Assembly (NCBI RefSeq): GCF_011766325.1 | Contig: NZ_BLLG01000006.1 | Span: 292,169-356,168, forward strand | Direction of reading: 5' to 3' | DNA: 64,000 nt | From: Streptomyces pacificus | GTDB taxonomy: Bacteria; Actinomycetota; Actinomycetes; Streptomycetales; Streptomycetaceae | Shown: in pieces, positions 23,595 to 32,839 of the stretch | Numbering within the stretch: the stretch's first letter is position 1 | Layout of the letters: every line of letters starts with the position of its first letter | Program-made: the position numbers and the translations under genes | The notes under the pieces: generated by a model | The model's input: only the letters and a program-made list of their open reading frames with translations | What the model was told of the DNA's origin: nothing | Database searches by the model: none

Positions 23595-23818
23595 TGGCTG
23601 TCGAAATTTCGTTGTCGGCCATCAGCCTCGACCTGGAGCTGCCGTTCTCCATCCGCCTCGGAGAGGTGGAAGCCGTCGTTGGGACGATCGCGCTACCGAT
23701 CTGCGGTGGGGAACTCGGAGAGTGGCGGCCGGTAGTCGCGGCCGCCCTGCGCGAGGTTGCAGAAGCCCTCGAGGATCCGGACGAGGACGACGAGGGGGTG
23801 GACGGTGCCGCTCCCTGA
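23594..23818 (+). CDS. 74-residue protein between terminase and portal
   Basis: A small acidic protein (ISLSAISLDLELPFSIRLG, ending DPDEDDEGVDGAAP). Its GTG shares a base with the terminase stop, and its end overlaps the portal start by 14 bases. Unknown; possibly a packaging or head accessory. Confidence 0.55.
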   Translation: MAVEISLSAISLDLELPFSIRLGEVEAVVGTIALPICGGELGEWRPVVAAALREVAEALEDPDEDDEGVDGAAP

Positions 23819-25406
23819 GAAGAACACCATCTGGCCGCCGATCCACCCCGCGATCCGCAGCGACATGGAGGACTGGGCAGCCTGGTTCTCCGCGAACCCC
23901 GACCGGCTCGCATACCGATACCTCAACCGGCACCGGGACAACTCCCGCTTCGGCCCACCGGCCAACCGGCCCTCCACCTACCGCGGCGGCTGGGTCGGCA
24001 GGGTCGCCCGCTGGTTCTGGGGAGAGCCCACCCCGCTGGGCGAGAAGCGCGCCAACCTCCACATGCCGCTCGCCCGGGACATCGCCCGCACGAGCAGCGA
24101 CCTCATGTACTCCGAGCCCCCGACCCTGAAGGTCACCACCAAGGCCACCCAGGCCCGGCTCGAAGACCTGATGGACCTCGGGATGAAGCGCACGTTGATC
24201 GCCTCCGGCGAGACCGGCTCGGCGCTCGGCGGCTCGTACCTGCGGATCGTGTGGGACGACGAGATCAGTGACCGTCCGTGGATCTCCGTCGTCCACGCGG
24301 ACGGCGCCGCCCCCGAGTTCGCCCACGGCGACCGGCTGCGCGCGGTCACGTTCTGGACCGTCATCGAGTCCGACGGCCAGCGCATCGTCCGTCACCTGGA
24401 GCGGCACGAGCCCGGAGTGATCCTGCACGCGGTCTACGAGGGGAACGAGTTGAACCTCGGCAAGGTCCGCGACCTGGCCGAGTTCAGGCAGACGGAGAAT
24501 CTGCTGCCGCACCGGGACCTGAAGATCGGGAAGCGGCTCGCCGTCTCGTACGTCCCGAACACGATGGTCGCCCCGGACTGGCGGGACATCCCCGGCGCGG
24601 CCGGGCTCGGCACGTCGGACTACCAGGGCGCGGAGCCGTTCCTGTCGGCGATCGACGAGACGTACACCTCCTGGATGCGGGACATCCGTCTCGCCCGCTC
24701 GCGGATCATCGTGCCGTCTAGCTTCCTTGTGAACCAGGGGCCGGGCATGGGCGCAGCGTGGGAGGACCGCGAGGTCTACGCGCCGATGAACGTGCCCCCG
24801 ACCTCCGACCAGCAGATCACGCTGAATCAGTTCGCGATCCGGCACGAGGAGCATCGGGCCACGATCGAGGAGCTGGTGGGCAAGGTCATCCGGAACGCCG
24901 GCTACAGCGGTGGCACGTTCGGCGACGACTCCAGCGGCCCGGCGGTCACCGCGACGGAGATCAAGGCCCGCAACGCGCGGTCCATGTCGACGCGCGCTCG
25001 GAAGACCGAGCTCGGGGCGACCGGCATCGCCGACATCGCCGAGGTCCTCCTCATGCTCGAAGCGAGCGGGATGTTCCCTGGCGTCCGCGGTGTCGAGGTC
25101 GAGCGGCCGGACGTTGTTTTCCAGGACTCCGTCCAGGACGACATCAAGACCCTGGCGGAGACGGCCGCGCTCATGAAGCAGGCCGAGGCCGCTTCCGTCG
25201 AGACGATGGTGGCGCTCCTGCACCCGGACTGGGACCAGCGTGACCAGCAGGCCGAGGTCGACCGGATCCTCAAGCAGTCCGGCCGCCTGGTCGAGGACCC
25301 GCTGTTGCTCGGCGCCGACCGGCCGCAGTTCGGCGACGACGGTGACGGCCGGGAGGACGAGAGCGACGCCGAGACGGACGACGAGGACGCCGACGCAGCC
25401 CAGTAG
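23805..25406 (+). CDS. Portal protein, SPP1 gp6-like
   Basis: A 533-residue portal. SPP1-type features include RYLNRHRDNSRF near the N-terminus, LHMPLARDIARTSSDLMYSE, and a C-terminal region with SGPAVTATEIKARNARSMST. The dodecameric portal forms the DNA entry channel at one head vertex and anchors the terminase and connector. GTG at the PLPEKNTIWPP start was chosen because the portal family similarity begins there. The last 30 residues are strongly acidic. Confidence 0.87.
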   Translation: MPLPEKNTIWPPIHPAIRSDMEDWAAWFSANPDRLAYRYLNRHRDNSRFGPPANRPSTYRGGWVGRVARWFWGEPTPLGEKRANLHMPLARDIARTSSDLMYSEPPTLKVTTKATQARLEDLMDLGMKRTLIASGETGSALGGSYLRIVWDDEISDRPWISVVHADGAAPEFAHGDRLRAVTFWTVIESDGQRIVRHLERHEPGVILHAVYEGNELNLGKVRDLAEFRQTENLLPHRDLKIGKRLAVSYVPNTMVAPDWRDIPGAAGLGTSDYQGAEPFLSAIDETYTSWMRDIRLARSRIIVPSSFLVNQGPGMGAAWEDREVYAPMNVPPTSDQQITLNQFAIRHEEHRATIEELVGKVIRNAGYSGGTFGDDSSGPAVTATEIKARNARSMSTRARKTELGATGIADIAEVLLMLEASGMFPGVRGVEVERPDVVFQDSVQDDIKTLAETAALMKQAEAASVETMVALLHPDWDQRDQQAEVDRILKQSGRLVEDPLLLGADRPQFGDDGDGREDESDAETDDEDADAAQ

Positions 25407-25417
25407 CGGAGGTGCCC

Positions 25418-26539
25418 ATGGCGATCAGCCCTGCCACAGCGGAGGACCTGGCCCGGGCAGTCGCCATGCTGTACGAGCAGGCCGAGCTCACGCTGATCGA
25501 CCGGCTCCGCGAGGCGCTGGCCGCGGGCATCGACTCCCCCCGGTGGGCGGACCTCAAACTCGCAGCACTCGGAGACCTCCAGGCCGCGATCACCGAGGTC
25601 ATCGCGGCGCTGGAGACGGACGCCTCCGGGGCGATTCACCAGGCGGTGAGCGAGGCGTACGACAGAGGCCAGCAGGCCGCGGTAGCGGAGCTGGGTGCGG
25701 TGGCGACGGGGCAGGCGGCAGCTGCAGCGGTGGCGCTGCCGTCCGCCCCGGCAGTGGACCGGCTCGCCGCGGCCCTCGTATCCGAGACCGGCCCGGTCCA
25801 CCTACGGATCCTCCGGGCGACGCTGGACACCTACCGCACGGTCATCGCCGAGGCCTCCGCAGCGCCCCTGCTGGGCGCGCAGACACGACGGCAGGCGGCC
25901 GCGCGGGCACTCGCGAGCTTCGCCGCCCGGGGCGTGACGGGCTTCGTCGACCGCCGCGGACGGGCGTGGAACATGGCGTCGTACGTTGAGATGGCGACGC
26001 GCAGCGCGGTCGGCCGGGCAGCGATCGAAGCGCACTCCGACCGCCTCAGCGCGGCCGGCATCGAGCTGGTGATGGTCTCGGACGCCCCGGAGGAGTGCCC
26101 TCGGTGCAAGCCCTGGGAGGGGAAGGTCCTCACCCGCGGGGGCGCGGGAGGAGCGCGCACGATCGAGGTGGAGCACGCCACCGAGGACGGCCGCATGGTC
26201 AAGGTGCGGGTGGCTGGATCCCTGCCTGAGGCCCGGTCTGCCGGGTTGTTTCACCCGAACTGCCGCCACGACGTCCGCGCCTTCCTCCCGGGGATGACCA
26301 GGCGCCCGGGGCCGAAAGAGCAGCGGTCGCGGGCGACGTACGAGCAGTCGCAGAAGCAGCGGTATCTCGAGCGGCAGGTGCGCGCGTGGAAGCGCAAAGC
26401 GGCCGGCGCCCTCGAGGAGGGCGAGCGGAAGCGGGCGACCGCGCACGTGCGTGCGTACCAGGCACGTATCCGGGAGCTCGTGGCTGAGACCGGGCTGCCG
26501 CGCAAGAGCCACCGCGAGCAGACCGGCGGAGCTCGCTGA
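25418..26539 (+). CDS. Minor capsid protein 2 / head morphogenesis protein
   Basis: A 373-residue protein. Its helical N-terminal half is followed by RGVTGFVDRRGRAWNMASYVEMATRSA interrupted by turns, and by CPRCKPWEGKVLT with HPNCRHD, the Cys/His-containing C-terminal core of phage minor capsid protein 2. These proteins sit inside or at the portal vertex and may be ejected with the DNA. ATG was preferred over a GTG six bases earlier, because that GTG lies in the GGAGGTG ribosome site. Confidence 0.82.
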   Translation: MAISPATAEDLARAVAMLYEQAELTLIDRLREALAAGIDSPRWADLKLAALGDLQAAITEVIAALETDASGAIHQAVSEAYDRGQQAAVAELGAVATGQAAAAAVALPSAPAVDRLAAALVSETGPVHLRILRATLDTYRTVIAEASAAPLLGAQTRRQAAARALASFAARGVTGFVDRRGRAWNMASYVEMATRSAVGRAAIEAHSDRLSAAGIELVMVSDAPEECPRCKPWEGKVLTRGGAGGARTIEVEHATEDGRMVKVRVAGSLPEARSAGLFHPNCRHDVRAFLPGMTRRPGPKEQRSRATYEQSQKQRYLERQVRAWKRKAAGALEEGERKRATAHVRAYQARIRELVAETGLPRKSHREQTGGAR

Positions 26540-26549
26540 CCAGAGACTT

Positions 26550-26571
26550 CCGGGCGCCGCACGGCGCCCGG
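26550..26571 (+). terminator. 10-bp hairpin before the scaffold gene
   Basis: CCGGGCGCCG pairs with CGGCGCCCGG almost without a loop. In the late operon it is more likely an attenuator or processing site, adjusting scaffold and capsid levels, than a full stop. Confidence 0.4.
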
Positions 26572-26596
26572 GCAACCCGAAACGGGAGAACACATC

Positions 26597-27397
26597 ATGC
26601 AGGTCTCTTTCACACGCTCGCGCGCCTTCAAGCACCCGCTCGCGACCCACTCCGTTCTGGACGTGCTCGGCTACCGCCGCAACGGCGCACCGATCTACGC
26701 CATCGCGGGTGGCAACGGCGAGGGCGAAGGCGGATCAGGGTCCGGGTCCGGGCAGGGCGGATCCGGTGAGTCCGCAGACACCGGGCAGGGCGCGGACGAC
26801 AGCGGCAGCAAGGCCGGTGACCAGGGCGGACAGCAGTCCGGGAAGGAATCCGGACAATCCGGATCCGGAACGGACAACGGGGACGACTGGAAGGCGCACG
26901 CCCGCGAGTGGGAGAAGCGTGCCAAGGAGAACAAGGCCGAAGCCGACAAGGGCAAGGCTGCGATCCAGGAGCTCGAGGAGCTTCGGAAAGCGAATCTCTC
27001 CGACCAGGAGAAGGCCGTCGAGGAAGCCGAAGCCCGGGGCCGCACGGCCTCCGCTGAGGAGTCCGCGAAGGTCATCGAGACCAAGGACTCCGAGATCCGC
27101 GACCTCCGTGCGCAGCTCGCCGTCTACGGACGCGCCGAGAAGCACTCGGTCCAGGTCGCCCCGCTGCTGAACTCGCGCTCGTTCTACGACGCGCTCGGCA
27201 AGCTCGACCCGGCCGCGACCGGCTTCACCGACAAGCTCGACGGCCTCATCAAGGCCGAGCTGAAGGCCAACCCGGGCATCGCAGTGCAGACCGCCGGCAA
27301 GTCCGGCGGTGACCTGTCCGCAGGGACCGGCGAAGGCGACACGAAGAAGCGCCCCACTTCACTCAGTGCCGCCGTGCGCGGCACTTTCAACACCTAA
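26597..27397 (+). CDS. Capsid scaffolding protein
   Basis: A 266-residue acidic protein with a glycine/serine-rich, low-complexity stretch (residues about 40-95), then a long coiled coil rich in E, K and A (WEKRAKENKAEADKGKA onward) and a basic tail ending TSLSAAVRGTF. This make-up and its place just before the major capsid gene are typical of scaffold proteins, which shape the procapsid and then leave. The sequence is too divergent to name a family with certainty. Confidence 0.8.
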   Translation: MQVSFTRSRAFKHPLATHSVLDVLGYRRNGAPIYAIAGGNGEGEGGSGSGSGQGGSGESADTGQGADDSGSKAGDQGGQQSGKESGQSGSGTDNGDDWKAHAREWEKRAKENKAEADKGKAAIQELEELRKANLSDQEKAVEEAEARGRTASAEESAKVIETKDSEIRDLRAQLAVYGRAEKHSVQVAPLLNSRSFYDALGKLDPAATGFTDKLDGLIKAELKANPGIAVQTAGKSGGDLSAGTGEGDTKKRPTSLSAAVRGTFNT

Positions 27398-27409
27398 CAG
27401 GAGGACCCC

Positions 27410-28474
27410 GTGCCCATCACGCTTGCACAGGCACAGGTCAACACCCAGACCGACATCGACTATGCGGTCATCGACAACCTGCGCCGCTACAGCTGGCTGC
27501 TCGACCAGATCGCGTTCGACGACACCGTCAACCCGGGCACGGGCGGCACCACCCTGACCTACGGCTACGTCCGCCTGACCGCGGCCCGCTCCGCCCAGTT
27601 CCGCGCGCTGAACTCGGAGTACACCCCGGCGCAGGCGCAGCGTCAGCCGTTCACGGTCACGCTGAAGCCTCTCGGTGGCGCGTTCACCGTCGACCGGGTC
27701 CTTGCCCGGCTCGGCGCGGCCGCGTCGAACGAGATCAGTTTCCAGATGCAGCAGCTGCTGACCGCAACCCGGACGAAGTTCCAGGACGAGCTGATCAACG
27801 GCGACACCGCGGTCGACGCCAACGGCTTCGACGGCCTCGACAAGTCCCTCACCGGCGCGGCTACGGAGTTCGTGCCGCTGGCCGAGGGCGAGACCAGCGG
27901 CATCCTGGACTGGACGCGCGCCACCATCGACACCCAGGCCGAGGCGATGGCCCAGCTCGACATCGTCGACGAGTGGCTGTCCCGCATCGTCCCGTCGCAC
28001 ACCGGCGGCGGCGACCAGGGCATGCCCGGCGCACTCCCGCCCGGCGTGAAGGCCATCCTCGGCAACACCAAGTCCATCACCCGCATGCGGGCGCTCGGCC
28101 GCTGGGCGGGCATCTACACGCAGGACAAGGACGACCTCGGCCGGCAGATCGAGACGTACGGGCCGTGGACGCTGGTCGACCTCGGTGACAACGCGCTCGG
28201 GAGCGCACCGATCGTCCCGAACGAGACGCGCACGCACGGCGGAACGGCCGGATCGGGCACCTCCTCGGGCCTGACCGACCTGTACGCCGCCAGCTTCGGC
28301 CTGGACGCGCTGCACGGTGCATCCGTGGCCGGCAACCCGCTCGTCCAGACCTGGATGCCGGACTTCGACACGGCGGGTGCGGCCAAGAGCGGCGAGATTG
28401 AGATGGGTCCGGCCGCGATGGTGCTGCGCAACGTCAAGGCGTGCGGCGCGCTCCGCAACATCAAGGTGGCGTGA
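27410..28474 (+). CDS. Major capsid protein
   Basis: A 354-residue protein in the capsid position after the scaffold gene. Features include LLDQIAFDDTVNPGTGG, a FTVDRVLARLG segment, QMQQLLTATRTKFQDELING and a C-terminal IYTQDKDDLGRQIETYGPW, which fit phage capsid subunits of the HK97-type fold seen behind SPP1-like portals. GTG start follows GGAGGACCCC. The fold is inferred from length, position and pattern. Confidence 0.83.
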   Translation: MPITLAQAQVNTQTDIDYAVIDNLRRYSWLLDQIAFDDTVNPGTGGTTLTYGYVRLTAARSAQFRALNSEYTPAQAQRQPFTVTLKPLGGAFTVDRVLARLGAAASNEISFQMQQLLTATRTKFQDELINGDTAVDANGFDGLDKSLTGAATEFVPLAEGETSGILDWTRATIDTQAEAMAQLDIVDEWLSRIVPSHTGGGDQGMPGALPPGVKAILGNTKSITRMRALGRWAGIYTQDKDDLGRQIETYGPWTLVDLGDNALGSAPIVPNETRTHGGTAGSGTSSGLTDLYAASFGLDALHGASVAGNPLVQTWMPDFDTAGAAKSGEIEMGPAAMVLRNVKACGALRNIKVA

Positions 28475-28476
28475 TC

Positions 28477-28866
28477 ATGAACCAGTTCACCGTGACCGCC
28501 CCCGTGGCGAAGTTCACCGGCGAGTCGTGCGGTGTCGCCTTCAAGGGCGGCACCGGCACGGTGTCGGACGCGAGCAAGGAGGGCCGGTCAGCGATCGAGT
28601 ACTTCCGCCGCCGCGGCTACACCCTCACCCCCGTCGAGACGGAGCCCGAGCCGGAGCAGGAGCCGGACACAACGCCCGACCCCGACCACGGCCCCAACCT
28701 GCCACCGTTCAACCCATCCGAGTACAACGCGGACGAGGTCATCGCCTACCTCGACAGCCTCGACATCGAGGACGCCGCCAGCCAGGCCGAACACGAGCGC
28801 GTCATCGCCGCCGAGCAGGACGGCAAGAACCGCAAGACCATCACCGAGAAGGGAACTTCGGCATGA
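28477..28866 (+). CDS. Capsid-linked hypothetical protein
   Basis: A 129-residue protein directly after the capsid gene. The N-terminus (FTVTAPVAKFTGESCGVAF) is beta-rich, like small head-decoration or spike domains; a central E/P-rich linker leads to an acidic helical tail. Probably a head accessory protein; the function is not proven. Confidence 0.6.
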   Translation: MNQFTVTAPVAKFTGESCGVAFKGGTGTVSDASKEGRSAIEYFRRRGYTLTPVETEPEPEQEPDTTPDPDHGPNLPPFNPSEYNADEVIAYLDSLDIEDAASQAEHERVIAAEQDGKNRKTITEKGTSA

Positions 28867-29450
28867 CGCAGCTCGGCGGCTACCCCCGCAACGTGCGGGA
28901 CGCCCTCGCCCACTACCTCACGGCCGACCCGGCGTCGCCGGACACGTTCGTCCGCCGCAACCTGCCTCGCACCGGTCTGTACGACTCGGCCGGCGACACA
29001 GGCCAGGTCGCGCTCACCACACAGGTCATGACGAGCGTGCCGATCCACCTGTACGCCGGGGACGTCATCACCAACATCAGCGCCCGGTCCGGCGCCACCG
29101 CGGCGGACACACCCACCAACTGGTGGTTCGCGCTGTACTCCAAGGCGTCGACTCCTGCGCTGCTGGCGCAGACCGCCGACCAAACCACGACGGCATGGGC
29201 AGCGAACACCACGAAGACAGTTGCCCTGTCCTCCCCGGTCACCATCACCGAGTCCGGGATCTACTGGGTCGGCATCCACGTCAAGGCGACCGCGGTCCCC
29301 ACCCTCCTCGGCTGCGTCGCCGCTCCGGCGATCGCGACCGGCGAGCGGAACCTGTCCCAGTCCTCCGGCTCGTCGCTGACCGCGACGGCCCCGGCCACCA
29401 TCGCGACCCCCACGGCCAAGCAGTTCGTGCCGTACGTCGTACTGACCTGA
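28863..29450 (+). CDS. Beta-rich structural protein
   Basis: A 195-residue, T/A-rich beta protein (SGIYWVGIHVKATAVPTLLG and repeated AWAANTTKTVALSSP-type strands) coupled by ATGA to the preceding gene. The look is that of a carbohydrate-binding or decoration domain on the virion. Not recognised at family level. Confidence 0.6.
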   Translation: MTQLGGYPRNVRDALAHYLTADPASPDTFVRRNLPRTGLYDSAGDTGQVALTTQVMTSVPIHLYAGDVITNISARSGATAADTPTNWWFALYSKASTPALLAQTADQTTTAWAANTTKTVALSSPVTITESGIYWVGIHVKATAVPTLLGCVAAPAIATGERNLSQSSGSSLTATAPATIATPTAKQFVPYVVLT

Positions 29451-29465
29451 GCGGAGGCCTGAATC

Positions 29466-29975
29466 ATGTCCCTCACCAGCACCCTCGCGCTCGCCGCGTT
29501 CGCTGAGCAGACCAGCACTCTCGACCTCGGCTCGGCCGCGTCGCCGGTGCGCCTCCAGCGGTCCGTGCAACTCGCTTCCGGCACCGGGGCCGGCCAGGCC
29601 GACCTCGTGTTCTCTGACCGGCGCACGATCTCGGCCTCCGGGGCAGAGGACTTGGACCTGGCAGGCGTGCTGCTCGATGCCTTCGGCGCGACCATCACGT
29701 TCGCCCGCGTCAAGGGCCTGTTCATCTCAGCGTCCGCGAACAACGCGAACAACGTCGTCGTCGGGGCCGACGCGACGAACCCGTGGGCGACGCTCCTGAA
29801 CGCCGCTGGCACGGTCACACTGCGCCCAGGCGCCTCGTTCGCCGCGGTGGCCGGGGCGACCGACAGTACGGCGTACGCGGTCACCGCTGGCACAGGTGAC
29901 TTGCTCCAAGTCGCCAACTCAGCTGGTGGCACAAGCGTTACGTATGACGTCGTCGTGATCGGCGCATCCGCGTAG
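29466..29975 (+). CDS. Phage structural protein
   Basis: A 169-residue beta-rich protein (TFARVKGLFISASANNANNV, then TLRPGASFAAVAG). Phage proteins of this style are usually virion components; it lies between capsid and connector genes. The exact role is unknown. Confidence 0.6.
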   Translation: MSLTSTLALAAFAEQTSTLDLGSAASPVRLQRSVQLASGTGAGQADLVFSDRRTISASGAEDLDLAGVLLDAFGATITFARVKGLFISASANNANNVVVGADATNPWATLLNAAGTVTLRPGASFAAVAGATDSTAYAVTAGTGDLLQVANSAGGTSVTYDVVVIGASA

Positions 29976-29994
29976 CCCGAAGTTCGAACCGCGA

Positions 29995-30021
29995 CGAGGG
30001 AGGCCTTGATGGCCTCCCTCG
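29995..30021 (+). terminator. 11-bp hairpin within the late operon
   Basis: CGAGGGAGGCC pairs with GGCCTCCCTCG over a five-base loop, in the 70-base gap between two structural genes. It may attenuate or stabilise upstream mRNA. Confidence 0.4.
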
Positions 30022-30045
30022 CGCGTTCTGAGGAAGGAACGCCGG

Positions 30046-30492
30046 ATGGCGAACATCGTCTTCAATATCGCCCTGGGCAGGCTGGCGTACTACGCGTCAC
30101 TGCCCGCGGCGAACGACGCACTGATCATGGTGCCGCTGGAGGCGTCGGGGCTCGTCAACGACGCCACCATGCGGGACTACGACGACCTCGGCGCGGTCCT
30201 TGCTGGGGCGTCGAACGAGCAGACCACCATGGGCCGCAAGACCCTCGCCAGCGCCACGGCGACCGTGGACGACGCCAACGACCGCGTGAACATCGACTGC
30301 GCGGACGTCACCTGGACCGCGGCAACCGGCAACGCGATCGGCGCCGTGATCACCTGCTACGACCCGGACACCACCGGTGGGACCGACGCCGATCTGATCC
30401 CTCTCACCAAGCACGACGTGAGCATGACGCCCGACGGATCCGACTTCACGCTGACGATCGCCGACTTCGCGCGGGCCTCATCCGCAGCCTGA
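30046..30492 (+). CDS. Phage structural protein
   Basis: A 148-residue protein with a mixed beta pattern (DRVNIDCADVTWTAATGNAI) and a helical start. GAGGAAGGAACG precedes the ATG. Probably a virion accessory protein because of its neighbours; no family recognised. Confidence 0.6.
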   Translation: MANIVFNIALGRLAYYASLPAANDALIMVPLEASGLVNDATMRDYDDLGAVLAGASNEQTTMGRKTLASATATVDDANDRVNIDCADVTWTAATGNAIGAVITCYDPDTTGGTDADLIPLTKHDVSMTPDGSDFTLTIADFARASSAA

Positions 30493-30508
30493 ACAACGGG
30501 AGTGAGCT

Positions 30509-31486
30509 GTGACGCTCGCCGACCTGGTCGACGACTTCGACGACGGCACGGTCAACACCACCCTGTGGCCGGCCTCGTACGGGGCGATCGAGGAGAGCGG
30601 TGGCCGGGGCCGCATCCCCTGCACCACCGGCTACGCCGCGTACTGGTCGGCGTCGGCATACACCCTGACCGACTCGCACGTGCAGCTACAGGTCTTCCCG
30701 CCGGCCGCTGGCGGAGCGGTCACAGCAACCGTGTCCGTGCTTGTGCTGTCCGGCGTCAGCGGCCGGGACGCAGGGTTCCTACTCGACACCGCGGGGAATG
30801 CCGTCGGCCTGTACCTGCGGGAAGGCTTCGCCGACCCCGGTGCCGTGTTCCTCACGTACTCGGCCACGGACCATGCCTGGCTGCGGCTGCGTGAGGACTC
30901 CGGAACGCTGCACTGGGAGACCAGCCCGGACGGGGCGGACTGGACGATCCGCCGCACCGCAACATCCCCGGCATGGGTGGCACAGACCGATCTCTCACTC
31001 CTGATCGAGGCACACCGCGACAGCGGCACCGACGACTACGCAGAGATCGACAACCTCAACACCCCCACCGGCCAGGAGCAGGCGCTCACGCTGGCAACGG
31101 AGACCGCCACCGCGCTGCCGCTCGCCGGGGCCAAGCGACAGAGCCTGGGCGCTGCGGCGACCAGCGCTGGGGCACAGCCCCTCGTGGGCTCGAAACAGCA
31201 GACGCTCGGGGCCGCCCTGGCGGAGGCGGCCGCTCTGCCGCTCGCCAGGGCCAAACGCCGCACGGTGGGGCAAGCCGCAGAGACCTGGACCGCGCGCCCG
31301 GTCACCAGCAGCAAGCAACGCCTCCTCGGGGTGGCCGCAGAGGTCGCGCAGGGCCGGGCGCTCACCCTGACGAACCTGTACCCCAGCCCGGCGGCCGTGC
31401 TCACCGCGAGCAGCAGCGGCCCGACCCTCGGGGCGAGCACCAGCGGCCCGGCCCTGGCGGCGACATCGACCACGGGAGGTAGCTGA
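30509..31486 (+). CDS. Lectin-like structural protein with 20-residue repeats
   Basis: A 325-residue protein. Residues 1-185 look like a concanavalin/LamG-type jelly roll (DDFDDGTVNTTLWPASYG, TLHWETSPDGADWTIRR, EIDNLNTPTG). Residues about 190-290 hold four to five imperfect 20-residue repeats of the form LGAAxxxAxAxPLxxxKxxT. The end is S/T/G-rich. This suggests a surface-exposed adhesin or decoration protein joined to a repetitive stalk. Confidence 0.65.
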   Translation: MTLADLVDDFDDGTVNTTLWPASYGAIEESGGRGRIPCTTGYAAYWSASAYTLTDSHVQLQVFPPAAGGAVTATVSVLVLSGVSGRDAGFLLDTAGNAVGLYLREGFADPGAVFLTYSATDHAWLRLREDSGTLHWETSPDGADWTIRRTATSPAWVAQTDLSLLIEAHRDSGTDDYAEIDNLNTPTGQEQALTLATETATALPLAGAKRQSLGAAATSAGAQPLVGSKQQTLGAALAEAAALPLARAKRRTVGQAAETWTARPVTSSKQRLLGVAAEVAQGRALTLTNLYPSPAAVLTASSSGPTLGASTSGPALAATSTTGGS

Positions 31487-31487
31487 C

Positions 31488-32159
31488 ATGCCGGACGTGG
31501 GGGATCTGGTCACCGCGTCACTGACGGTGGCCCCGTACGACGAGACCACGTCGGCCGCTCTGCTGGTGACCCGCCCGGATGGCACTACGGTCTCCCCGAC
31601 GGTCACCGGGTCCGGCGGCGGGCAGACCTGGGCAGCCCCGGTCTCCTACACCCTGGCCGGGGTGTGGCGGCTGTCGTGGACGGTGACCGGCACCGGGGCC
31701 TCCGTGGAGCACCAGCTGGTGTCGGTGGCGCCGGCCCCCGGCGGCGGGGGCGCGGCCGGGCGCACGTACGCGACGACGACGCAGCTCGCCAACTACCTCG
31801 GGACGGCCCCACCACTCGACTCCGCCAGGCTGCTGCGACAGGCATCCGTACTGCTCGACACCGATTTTCTGCTGACCGCGATCTACGACGTGGACACCGC
31901 CGGTATCCCCACGGACTCCGAGGTGGCACAGGCCTTCGCCGACGCGGTGTGCGCGCAGGTCGAGTTCTGGGGCGAGGTCGGCGAGGAGACCGACATCTCC
32001 GGCCCGCTCGAGGGCGTTTCGATCGGCTCGGTGCAGCTCCAGTTCGGCGCGGGCGACAACCGCACCGGGCCGGACTACTACGCCCCGAAGCTCACCCGGG
32101 CGCTGGCCTCCCTGCCGAGCGACAAGATCCGCTTCGGCGTCGCGCTGGGTGCCTGCTGA
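31488..32159 (+). CDS. Head-tail connector with extra N-terminal domain
   Basis: A 223-residue protein. The C-terminal 130 residues (TYATTTQLANYLG, LDSARLLRQASVLLDTDFL) fit the helical gp6/gp15-like connector that docks below the portal. The first 85 residues form an Ig-like beta domain (VTASLTVAPYDETTSAALL, WRLSWTVTGTGASVEHQL) that standard connectors lack, joined by a GGGG linker. Confidence 0.7.
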   Translation: MPDVGDLVTASLTVAPYDETTSAALLVTRPDGTTVSPTVTGSGGGQTWAAPVSYTLAGVWRLSWTVTGTGASVEHQLVSVAPAPGGGGAAGRTYATTTQLANYLGTAPPLDSARLLRQASVLLDTDFLLTAIYDVDTAGIPTDSEVAQAFADAVCAQVEFWGEVGEETDISGPLEGVSIGSVQLQFGAGDNRTGPDYYAPKLTRALASLPSDKIRFGVALGAC

Positions 32160-32476
32160 TGGGCGCCATCCCCCGCCGATACCTAGTCCACCGGATCACG
32201 ATCGAGCCCTACCAGGGGAACTCCAGCAAGGGCCCGGTGTACGGGCCGCCGACGGAAGTGCGGTGCCTGCTGGACGAGCAGACCCGCACGGTCCGAGGGG
32301 CGACCGGCGATCTGGTCACCTCGTCGTCCACGGCCTACTGCTCGCCGGGCACGACAGCCCCGCCGCTCTCCCGCGTGACCCTCGGAGACGACCGCCAGAC
32401 CACGGTCATCCAGGCGAAGAACCGCGTCGCCCAGGGCCTGCGCACACCGGATCACGTCGAGATCCAGCTCGAGTAA
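32159..32476 (+). CDS. Head-tail stopper protein
   Basis: A 105-residue beta-rich protein (YLVHRITIEPYQG, RCLLDEQTRTVRG, SRVTLGDDRQTTVIQAKNR) in the stopper position between connector and tail-completion genes. Such proteins close the head after packaging. It starts one base inside the previous stop. Confidence 0.68.
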   Translation: MGAIPRRYLVHRITIEPYQGNSSKGPVYGPPTEVRCLLDEQTRTVRGATGDLVTSSSTAYCSPGTTAPPLSRVTLGDDRQTTVIQAKNRVAQGLRTPDHVEIQLE

Positions 32477-32488
32477 CGGGAGGCTGCC

Positions 32489-32839
32489 ATGGCGCCGCGC
32501 TACACACTCCGCTTCAACGGGGCCGCGGCGGCCAGAGAGCTCCGCGCCGCCGCCGCCCGCGGCCTCTACCACGGGGCGGAGCACGTCCTCGGAGAGTCGC
32601 AGGAGGTCGTCCCGCTCGACGAGGCGGCGCTCTCACGGTCCGGGGCAGCCTCGGTGGACGAGGGCACGCTCACCGCCGCGGTGTCGTACGACACCCCGTA
32701 CGCGGCGTACCAGCACGAGCGCCTGGACCTGCGGCACGCGCCCGGGCGCACCTCCAAGTACCTGGAGCGGCCGCTCAACGAGTCGGTCGACCAGGTGCGG
32801 GCGCTCCTCGCCGCGGAGCTGAGGCGGGCCCTGCGGTGA
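32489..32839 (+). CDS. Tail-completion / neck protein, HK97 gp10-like
   Basis: A 116-residue protein with an N-terminal helix and VPLDEAALSRSGAASVDEGT, then SYDTPYAAYQHERLDLRHAP and a terminal helix. This motif order is typical of HK97 gp10-like or minor capsid neck proteins. Confidence 0.72.
   Translation: MAPRYTLRFNGAAAARELRAAAARGLYHGAEHVLGESQEVVPLDEAALSRSGAASVDEGTLTAAVSYDTPYAAYQHERLDLRHAPGRTSKYLERPLNESVDQVRALLAAELRRALR

Noticed and set aside
30006..30512. Alternative 168-codon frame over the gene at 30,046
   Set aside because: It begins within a hairpin and gives an R/G/H-rich peptide; the chosen frame has a good ribosome site and protein-like composition.
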